Source: Streptomyces sannanensis (GTDB lineage Bacteria; Actinomycetota; Actinomycetes; Streptomycetales; Streptomycetaceae). Taken from it: 64,000 nucleotides of DNA. Positions 53,173 through 62,100 of this stretch are shown in pieces (position 1 is the stretch's first letter; each line of letters starts with the position of its first letter). The notes under the pieces are model-generated. The model was not told the origin of the DNA. It saw only the letters and a program-made list of their open reading frames with translations, and made no database searches. The translations under genes and the position numbers were made by a program. The stretch covers positions 682,001-746,000 of the forward strand of contig NZ_BAAAYL010000001.1 in the NCBI RefSeq assembly GCF_039536205.1, in the 5' to 3' direction.

Positions 53173-53961
53173 TCACCGACTCGATGCGCCGTCGCTCGCC
53201 GTCAGGAAGCCGACCGCTCGGCGGACCACGGCATCGTCGCGCAGGACCTTGGTGTGGCCCAGGTTCTCGACCCTGACCAGCTCGGCCTTCGCCCAGGCTG
53301 ACACCAGCACTTCGCTGTCCGCGATAGGTGAATCCGCGTCGTTCTCGTCATGCACGATGAGCAGCCGGCTGGAGAAGTCCGGAGCTGCGACGGCCGGCTC
53401 GATGGCATCGAAGGAGACGCCGAGCCATTCCTCCGCACGCCCACGGACCAGCCCGATGGCTTCCGGCGAGACCTGCATCACTTCGCCGGAGCGGCGCCAG
53501 AGGCTCGTGTAGCTGCCGATGGGGTTGACGAACACGACCCCTTCCGGGGTGACCCCGCGCGACATCGCATATGTCGTGGCTGCGGCGCCCAACGAATGGG
53601 CGACGATGGCGTGGAAGGGACCGAACCGGTCGTTCGCGGCCTCGATCGCCTTGGCGAAGTGAATGACGGATGATTCCGTTCCTTCCGACTCGCCGTGGCC
53701 GGGCTGATCGGCGACGACCACCGTGAACCCTGCCTCCGCGAGCGCGTCGGCCAGTACGGTCAGGTGCCCGGCATTGCCCGACCAACCGTGGACCAGCAGG
53801 ACCCGCCGCTCCCCTTCGCCCCAGATGTAGTGGACCACTTTGCTGCCGTCGACGACCTCGACCTCGGTCGCGGCCCGGTCGAGGGTCTGCCGGGTCGCGT
53901 TCGGGGGCTGCGTCCTCATGGGTGTGAACGCAAGCCGGCGCAGTTCTTCTGTCGTGTCCAT
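53173..53961 (-). CDS. Alpha/beta hydrolase (first of two)
   Basis: Soluble hydrolase of 262 residues. Oxyanion motif LLVHGWSGNAGHL, nucleophile elbow AHSLGAAATTY, acid residue in LIVHDENDADSP and histidine in ENLGHTKVLRD complete the triad. ATG 53961. It lies 10 bases downstream of a second alpha/beta hydrolase gene in the operon of the NRPS-PKS cluster. It could hydrolyse an intermediate, edit misprimed carrier proteins or act as a tailoring esterase. Nothing in the sequence decides this. Confidence 0.83.
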   Translation of the reverse strand: MDTTEELRRLAFTPMRTQPPNATRQTLDRAATEVEVVDGSKVVHYIWGEGERRVLLVHGWSGNAGHLTVLADALAEAGFTVVVADQPGHGESEGTESSVIHFAKAIEAANDRFGPFHAIVAHSLGAAATTYAMSRGVTPEGVVFVNPIGSYTSLWRRSGEVMQVSPEAIGLVRGRAEEWLGVSFDAIEPAVAAPDFSSRLLIVHDENDADSPIADSEVLVSAWAKAELVRVENLGHTKVLRDDAVVRRAVGFLTASDGASSR

Positions 53962-53971
53962 TGATCGCCCC

Positions 53972-54754
53972 TTATGTCATGTTCCGCAGGTATGCGGAGA
54001 TGATCTTCCGCACCGCGGGTGATTCCACGATGTCGAAATGGCCGGCGCCTTCGACGAGTTCCACGGTCGATTGCCGCCAGCTCGAGTGCAGTTCCTCGGC
54101 ATGCACTGGCGGCACGTAGTCGTCGGCCGTCCCATGGATGATCAGTCCGGGGACGTCGATCGTCCTGGCGGCCTCCAACGCCGAATACTCGGCCCACACC
54201 GCCTTTCCGAACCTGTTCTCGATCTTCCCGATCACCCCCTGGACCTGGTCACTGTCCAGTGCGTTCAACCCGGCGTACTTTTCGACCAGGAACATCTTGG
54301 TGGGCGGGGCCGAGATCGATATCAGTGTCCTGGCGCTCACTTCGCCGTGCCATGCCGAAAGAGCCCAGAGTCCGCCCATGGAATGGCAGACCACCGCATG
54401 AAGGTCGGCGAGCCTGCCGTACAGGCCGCGCAGCAGTGCGCGTATCTCGGCGGGATCACCCGTCGCTCCCAGGGCCTCCCCGTGAGCCGGCACATCGAAC
54501 AGCACCACCCGATAGCCCTGTGCGAGGAGTTCCTCGGCAATGACCACCATGCTTCCCAGGTTGGTGTTCAGGCCGTGGACGAGGAGAACGGTCGGGCCGC
54601 TGCCGCTCTGGAAGTACTTGTAGAACCGGCCGTTCACCTTGACGGTGTGCGACTGACACCGATTGAGGAATGCCTTCGCGAACGGATCGTGCGGAAGCTT
54701 CACGACCGTGTAGAACCGCTCCACGAGGTCGTGCACGGATTCGGCATGGCTCAC
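53972..54754 (-). CDS. Alpha/beta hydrolase (second of two)
   Basis: Soluble hydrolase of 260 residues. Oxyanion motif LLVHGLNTNLGSM, nucleophile elbow CHSMGGLWAL, acid in IIHGTADDYVPP and histidine in EGAGHFDIVES. The N-terminal extension (HDLVERFYTVVKLPHDPFAK) distinguishes it from the neighbour at 53173, so the pair is not a recent duplication. ATG 54754; the upstream 437-residue protein gene ends 54 bases before. Probably part of the same transcript as the megasynthase. Confidence 0.83.
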   Translation of the reverse strand: MSHAESVHDLVERFYTVVKLPHDPFAKAFLNRCQSHTVKVNGRFYKYFQSGSGPTVLLVHGLNTNLGSMVVIAEELLAQGYRVVLFDVPAHGEALGATGDPAEIRALLRGLYGRLADLHAVVCHSMGGLWALSAWHGEVSARTLISISAPPTKMFLVEKYAGLNALDSDQVQGVIGKIENRFGKAVWAEYSALEAARTIDVPGLIIHGTADDYVPPVHAEELHSSWRQSTVELVEGAGHFDIVESPAVRKIISAYLRNMT

Positions 54755-54808
54755 GTTGCAATCCTCAATCGGTGTCGGTGACTCGCCCGGACCGCGTCCT
54801 CGCCGGCC

Positions 54809-56122
54809 CTAGTTGCTCAGCGCGGCGAGGCACTGCTTCGCGCGCTCCGGGAGGACGTATTCCCCGTCCTTCACGATGCGGTCGTACAGGCTCTCGACCC
54901 GCTCGTAGTGGTCATCGAGGTTCTGGTCCAGGAGGTGGTACTCGGACTTGTTGTAGATGCCGAACTGGAGGTCCGTCATGAGACCGAAGGGATTGATGTC
55001 CTCCGCGCGCCGGGTGCTGCCGAAGACGAGGCGCAGGAACTCGTCGACGCTCTCGTAACCGAGCGTGGCGAGGAGGAAGTCTATCGACGCCCATTTACGC
55101 TTGATCTGATAGGCGCGCTCGTCCGGATCGACGATGAAGTCGAGGCCGCTTTCCATGCCCCGTGGATAGTGCACCTTGTTGAAACAGCGCAGGTCGATGG
55201 TCAGCCGGTCCTTGGAGGTCCGGGGCAAGGTGCTGTCCGCGTGCGCGCGGTAGTTGTCGAAGACCAGCGCGTCGCCCACCCTGCTGTCGCAGTAGTAGCC
55301 GGGCGAGGGCTTGTCTGCGTACGTCTTCGCCCAGTACATCGCCATCAGGAAGTCCCGCACGGTGGGCAGGTCGATCTCGGACAGCTTCCCCTCCAGGAAG
55401 AGGTACAGCGCCTTGTCGACCGCGGCCTTCTCCTCGCCCTCCAGGCCGCATTCCAGCATCTTCTCGTAGACGAACTGGAGGTTCGGGGCCTCCACCTCGG
55501 CCTCTTCGAAGATCACGAAGGGCTGTCGGTCCAGTGGCGTCGGGGTCAGCGCGGTGTGGAAGCTGCGGTACTCGGTGGGGAATCCGAGCTGCTTCTTCAC
55601 CAGTGACGGGATCTGCAGGGCGATCGAGCTGGCCGCGTGGGTGCCGTAGGGCCGCTTCTCGGCCGGCACGATGAAGGCGTTCACCACCGCGGTCTCGACC
55701 TCGGGGAAGTACTCCCGGACGATGTCCTGGTTCAGGTCGTAGAACCGCTTGGCCGAGGGCACGAACAGCACGCAGTTCTCGAACATGGTGGAGACCGGGA
55801 AGTAGCTGCCGATCGACGCGGCGGCGAAGCTCTCCTGGATCACTGCCTGGCACCGCAGTTGGCGGGCCAGGTTGTCCGCCAAGTCGTCGTCCAGGTTCAT
55901 CCGGACGACCTCGGTGGGATGCACCTCGGGGTAGAAGCAGCTCGGGTTCAATGCCCGGTGCGGAGGCAGCCGGGACTCCATCTCACCCTTGTCCACTTGG
56001 TACTTGTCCAGCACCGGTGACAGCTGCTCGGCGTGCGCGGCCGCGGAGGTGTGCAGGAAGGTGCCCGTCTTCCGGTAGGTCCCGGTGACCGTGGTCTCGT
56101 CTTCCACTGGGGCGTCGCTCAT
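54809..56122 (-). CDS. Unrecognised cluster protein, possible non-haem iron oxygenase-like
   Basis: Protein of 437 residues whose ATG (56120-56122) overlaps the TGA of the NRPS-PKS gene (ATGA), so it is translationally coupled to it. It has no signal peptide or membrane segment. Residues 282-312, VGDALVFDNYRAHADSTLPR followed by DRLTIDLRCF, resemble the C-terminal strand of Fe(II)/2-oxoglutarate oxygenases: GDxxxFDNxRxxH with an arginine 12 residues after His294. In that reading the proximal motif would be His189-Thr-Ala191 (or His162-Ala-Ala164), that is HxA instead of HxD. Alternatively His294-Ala-Asp296 is itself the HxD. The fold is unproven; treat as unknown with a testable hint. Confidence 0.6.
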   Translation of the reverse strand: MSDAPVEDETTVTGTYRKTGTFLHTSAAAHAEQLSPVLDKYQVDKGEMESRLPPHRALNPSCFYPEVHPTEVVRMNLDDDLADNLARQLRCQAVIQESFAAASIGSYFPVSTMFENCVLFVPSAKRFYDLNQDIVREYFPEVETAVVNAFIVPAEKRPYGTHAASSIALQIPSLVKKQLGFPTEYRSFHTALTPTPLDRQPFVIFEEAEVEAPNLQFVYEKMLECGLEGEEKAAVDKALYLFLEGKLSEIDLPTVRDFLMAMYWAKTYADKPSPGYYCDSRVGDALVFDNYRAHADSTLPRTSKDRLTIDLRCFNKVHYPRGMESGLDFIVDPDERAYQIKRKWASIDFLLATLGYESVDEFLRLVFGSTRRAEDINPFGLMTDLQFGIYNKSEYHLLDQNLDDHYERVESLYDRIVKDGEYVLPERAKQCLAALSN

Positions 56123-59100
56123 GACGTCGTGATCTCCGCTCGGTCCGAAGTCGTGTTGATGCGGTCCACGTAGGTGCGGACGAAGTGCTCGTCGACGGGC
56201 GGGGCCGGGTAGTCCTCCCCGCCGAAGACGGCGTCCCCCACCGGCAGTGCGGCGAACATGTCCGCCAGCCCCTCCGCCGTGAGGCCGTCCACCAGGGCGG
56301 CGATCCGGGCCAGGGAGCTCGTCGGATGCGCAGCGGCGAACGCCAGCGCCCGCTGCCGCCATTCGTCGAAGAGCACGATCTCCGCCCCGCCGTCGGCGGC
56401 ACCGACCATCTCGAAGAAGCGGTCGAAGGCCGGGGCCTTGGAGTTGACGAAGTCGTAGTCCTTTCCGATGCGCGCCAGATCACCGGTCATCACCTCGGCG
56501 ATCGTCCGGCACAGGTAGTCGACCGGCAGCACCGCCGTGAGGTCGGTGCTCAGCGACGGGAAGCCTCCCATGGCGATACCGCCGACGATCAGATTGTGCA
56601 GGAAGTCCCCGCGGTCGAGCCGGAAGTGCCCGGTGCGGGTCGAGGCGGCCACGAACGGCAGGCGGTACGTCGACGCCCTGGCGCCGCGCCAGCGGGCGGC
56701 CGCCACCATCTGCTCCGCCTGCCACTTGGAGGTCATGTAGCCGTACTCACGGTCGTCCTCGGTGACCTCGTACCCCAGGTACTTGGGGAGCGTGGCGAAG
56801 GTGGAGATGAAGTGGAACGCCTTGCCGCGACCGCGCGAGGCCAGGCGCAGCGCCTCGTGCGTGCCGACCACGTTGGGGCCGACGTAGTCGTCCAGCGGTC
56901 GCATCCAGTCCACCAGGGCGCCGGAGTGACAGATGGCGTCGACCTGGTCCGCCAACTCGTCGAAGCTCTCCTCGTCCAGGCCGAACAGCGGCCGGGTCAG
57001 ATCACCCACCACCGGGTTGAGCAGCGGCGCGTACTCCTCCTTCCACAGGCCGTAGCCGTCGAGCGTGCCGACCAGCCGCTCCATGGCCTGGCGGGCGTCG
57101 TCCGCCCGCACCAGGCAGTAGGCGACCACGTCGGACGCGAGCAGCTCGTGCAGCAGGTAGGCGCCGACGAATCCGGTGGCGCCGGTGACGAAGACCGCCT
57201 CCGGACTCTCCAACTCGCCAGTGACGTTGTCGAAACGAAGGTCGGGGTGCAGGCAGCCCTTCCTGGCCGTCGACAGGTCCGGGCCCGTGTGATCGGTCGC
57301 GCCCGCCCCGGTGGCCGCCGTGGCGACGGCGGGTTCGGCCGCCGCGTCCAACCCCGCTTCCCGCAGCTTCTCCAGCAGGAACTCGCCCAGCGACATCAGG
57401 TTGGGGTGATCGAAAGCGATCTTGGCGGGCAGGGCGAGTCCGGTCAGGTCCGCCAGTTGGTTGCGCATGAGCACCGCGGTGAGCGAGTCGATGCCGATGT
57501 CCTGGAGCGGCACGTTGACGTCCACGTCCTCCGGCGAGGCGAAGCCCAGGGTCTTCGCCACCTCCTCGCGGACCACCCCCAGCACCACGGCCGCGTGCTC
57601 CTCGGGGGCTGCCTCGCTCAGCAGCTTGCGCAGGTCCGTTCCGCCGCCGCTCCGGGAGCGTCCGCCGGCGTTGCCGCTGAGCAGCGAGCGGAACAGCGGC
57701 GGTATGCCGCCCCGGTTCTCGAAGTAGTGCTGGACGCGGTTCAGATCCAGCGCGGCGGCCATCGTCAGCGCGCGACCGCTCCTGACCGCGAGTTCGAACA
57801 GCTCCAGGCCCTCTTCCGGTGCCAGCCGGTCCAGGCCCAGCTGGGCGAAGCGGGCGCGGTCGAATTCGCTGAGCCCGGCGGCCATGCCGTCGCCCTCCCA
57901 GGGGCCGAAGGCCACTGAGGTGGCCGGCAGGCCCTTGGCCCGGCGCAGGTGGGCGAGTGCGTCGAGGAACGCGTTGGCGGCCGCGTAGTTGCCCTGACCG
58001 GGTGCGCCCATGACGCTCGCGATGGAGGAGAACATCATGAAGAAGTCCAGCTCCATGTCCTGCGTGAGCTGATGGAGGTGCCAGAGGCCGTCCACCTTGG
58101 GCAGGTAGACCGTGTCCAGCCGCTCCGGCGTCAACGCCGTCAGGGCACCGTCGTCCAGCACACCGGCCGCATGGACCACACCGCGCAGTGGCCGCTTCTC
58201 ATCGAAGAGGGCCATAACCGAAGTGACGTCGTCACGGTCGGCCGCGTCGCAGGCCACCACAGTGGCCGTGGCGCCCAGCTCGGACAGCTCGGCCACCAGG
58301 GACTTCGCGCCCGGGGTGTCCATGCCACGGCGGGAGGTCAGCACCAGGTCCCGCACGCCATGGGTGCTCGCCAGCCACCTGGCGACGTGCCGGCCGAGAT
58401 CGCCGACGCCGCCCGAGACGAGCACCGCGCCGTCCGGCCGGATGAACGGCCGCTGCTGCGCCGGGACCAGCACCACCTTGCCCACGTGCCGCGCCTGAGC
58501 GATGAAGCGCAGGCCGTCGGAGGTGTGGGTCATGAGGAAGGTACGCAGCGGCAGCGGCGCGAGCTTGCCCTCGGTGAACAGGCCGGCGATGGAGGCCAGC
58601 ATCCGCTGGATAAGGTCGGGACCCGCCTCGGGGAGGTTGTAGACCGTGTAGGTCACGCCCGGGTGGCTCTCGTCGATCGATGACTGCTCGCGGACATCGA
58701 TCTTGCCCATCTCCAGGAACCGGCCGCCACGACCCAGCATGCTCAGGCTGGCGTCGATGAACTCCGTGGCGAGGGAGTTCAGGACGACATCGAAGCTCCT
58801 GCCGGACGCGCTGCCGTCGGAGGCATTTCCGTCAGACGCGGTCTTTCCGAAGTGCTCGACGAAGCCCAGGTCACGGGAGGACGCGAGGTGGGAGTCGTCC
58901 AGACCCAGCTCCCGGAGCGCCGGCCATTTCGGTTCGCTGGCGGTGCCGTAGACCTCGGCGCCGTGGAGCTGCGCCAGCTGCACCGCCGCCATGCCCACGC
59001 CGCCGGCCGCAGCGTGGATCAGCACCCGCTCGCCCGGCTGCAGGGCGCCCAGTTCGTGCAGGCCGTACCAGGCGGTGAGGAAGGTCATCGGGATGGTGGC

Positions 59101-62100
59101 GGCCTCTTCGAAGCTGAGGTGCTCCGGCATGCGCACCACTTGGCGTGCGTCCGTGACGACCTCGGAGGCAAAGGAGCCACGGGCCAGGCCCAGCACGGGA
59201 TCGCCCACCTTCACATGGTCGACGCTGCCGCCGACCTCGGTGACGACGCCGGCGAATTCAAGGCCGAACGCAGGGATCTCCACCATGCCGAGAGCGTTGA
59301 GCACGTCGAGGAAGTTCACCCCGGCTGCCTTCACCTCGGCGCGGATCTCACCCGGCGCCACCGCCCGCTCCGGCAGGGCCCTGACCGTCAGGGGCTCGTC
59401 CAGGCGGCCCTTGGCGGCGATCTCCAGCTGCCACCGGCCCTCAGCCGGAATCTCCAGATCCCTTGCGGAGCCCACGCGGAGCAACTGCGGCACGAGCACC
59501 TCGCCGTGGCGCAGGGCGCACTCCGGTTCGGCCTCCAGCATCAACGCCGAAGCAAGAGCCTTGCGGTCCGCCTCTTCCTCGCCGAGGTCGATCAGGCGCA
59601 GGCTCAGTTCGGGGTGCTCGTTGCGGGCGGTACGCATCAGTCCCCACAGCGGGCCGGCGCCCAGCCCGGAGACCATGTCATCGGCGCCGGTGCCCACCGC
59701 GTGGCGGGTGACCCAGACCAGCGGCGTGCGGAACTCCGTCGTGACCGCTTCCTGGAGCTGCTCCAACGCCGTGGCGGAGAGCGCGTGCGCCTGGGACGGT
59801 ACGTCGGCATCGGAGTCCCACAGACAGATCAGACCGTCCAGGTCCTCGGCGTCCTCGAGCTCCCGAACCTTGATCACCTGAATGCCGGCCCGGGCCAGGA
59901 GGGTCTTCACCTCGCGCGCCCACGGCACGTCTCCGGCGGGGGTCATCAGGCCCCAGGAGCCGCCCATCTCGACGTTCTCGGTCTCGACGTGGCGCCAGTT
60001 GACGTCGAACTGGAAACGGTCCACGCCGGCCGCGGCCAGTCGGCGCAGCACCGCCCGGTCCACGCGTCGCGCGTGGAGGCGGTGCAGCCGGCCGACATGA
60101 GCGCCGTCCGCGTCGTGGATGTCCAGCGAGGCCCAGAACTCACCGTCGCCGAGCTCGAAGTCGGCGACCCGGACCCAGATCTCCTTGAGGCCCTTCACCC
60201 GCAGCGACAGGCGTTCGGCCTCGAACGGCACGAAGAGGTCGTCACCGGTCCTGTTCTGAAGCCGCTGCGTCAGCAAAAGCGAGTGCATGGCCGAGTCGAG
60301 CAGGGCCGGGTGCAACACATAACCGGCGGCGGACTGCTCCGCGTTCTCCGGCAATGCGGCCCTGGCCCACACCTCCCCGCCGACGTGCCAGGCCTCCTTG
60401 ATGCCCTGGAAAGTCGGCCCGTAGCCGTAGCCGAGGGCGGCCAGGTCGCGGTAAAGGGCGGACGCGTCGAGGGGCTCGGCTCCCCTGGGCGGCACGGTCG
60501 CGGTCGGGCCGGCGTCGGCCCCGGCGGGTACGAGCCTGCCTTCGGTGTGCAACTGCCAGGCACCGTCCTCGCCCTCGGGCGCGCTGTACACCTGGACGGG
60601 ACGGGCCTCGCCGATCGCCGGGCCCACGGTGACCTGCATCCGGACCGGCACGCCGGAGGCGAGCACCAGGGGCGAGGCGATGACCACGTCCGCCAGGTCC
60701 CACGCGCCCTCGTGAGCGGCGTCGCCCGCGGCCCGCATGGCCTCGAAGAACGCGGTACCCGGCATGAGGACCGCGTCCATGACCCGGTGCTCCTGCACCC
60801 AGACCGGCTGGTCCGCCGCCACCACATTGGTGAACAGGGCCATGTCGGTGCCGGCGATGTCCACGCCACCGCCAAGGAGCGCGTGGTCGGTGGCGTTCAG
60901 ACCGGCGCCGACCGCGCGGGAGACCGGCGGCTCGAACCAGAAGCGCTCCCGCTGGAAGGCGTAGGTCGGCAGGGCCACCCGTCCGCTGCCGAAGGGCGCG
61001 AAGTAACCCTGCCAGTCGACCGGCACTCCCCGCACGTGCAGCTCGGCGAGGCTCTTGAGGATCACCGCAGCGCCGTTCTTGCCCGGGGTGCACGACGGCA
61101 CCCAGGACACCGACCCCTCGTCGGCCAGGCAGGTCGCTCCCAGACCGGACAGCACGGGCTGCGGACCGAGCTCCAGGAAGGTGTTCGCACCCTCCCGGCG
61201 CAGGCTGAGCATGCCGTCGCTGAAGCGGACCGCTCGGCGTACCTGGCGGACCCAGTAGTCGGGACTCTCCAGTTCGCCCGGCGCGGCGGGCTCGCCGGTG
61301 AGGCTGCTGACGATGGGGATAGTCGGCGGGTGGAACCGGACGGTCTCCGCCACGGCCTGGAACTCCGCGAGCATGCCGTCCATGTGGTGCGAGTGGAAGG
61401 CGTGGGACACCGTGAGCCGCTTGGCCCTGCGGCCCTGCGCCGTGAAGTGTGCCGTGATCGTCTCGATGGCGTCGGCGTCACCGGACAGGACGGTCTGCGT
61501 GGGCGTGTTGAGCCCGGCGACGTCCAGCTTGCCGCGCAGCCCCAGGGCGTCCATGGCCGCTTCCGCTTCCTCGCCACCGGCCTCCAGCGAGACCATGGCG
61601 CCGCGGCTGGGCAGTGCCTGCATCAACCGGCCGCGCGCAGCCACCAGCCGGCAGGCGTCGGGCAGGTCGAACATCCCGGCCACATGGGCGGCGGCAAGTT
61701 CGCCGATGCTGTGACCGAGCAGCAGCTCCGGCCGCACACCCCAGCTCTCCCACAGCCGCCACTGCGCCACCTCCAGGGCGAACAGGGCGGGCTGGGTGAA
61801 GTCGGTGCGGTGCAGCACGGCCGCGTCGTCGCTGTCGGGATCGGCCCACATCACCTCGAGCAAGGGCCTGTCCAGCTCGGTGAACTGGGCGGCGATCGCG
61901 TCCAGCGCCTCGCGGAAGACGGGATAGACGTCGTAGACGTCCTTGCCCATGCCCGGGAGCTGGCTGCCCTGGCCGGTGAAGAGGAGGGCCAGCCGGGGTT
62001 CCTCTGCGTGGTTCCCGGCGCGCACCGACTCGGCCGGCAGTTCCCCGGTGCGGGAGAAGGAGGCCAGCTTGTCGAGGAGTTCGGCCTTGTCCTTGACGGT

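Noticed and set aside
56185..58683. Large plus-strand frames opposite the megasynthase gene
   Set aside because: Antisense to KR, ACP and reductase domains with all motifs intact; no protein-like features.
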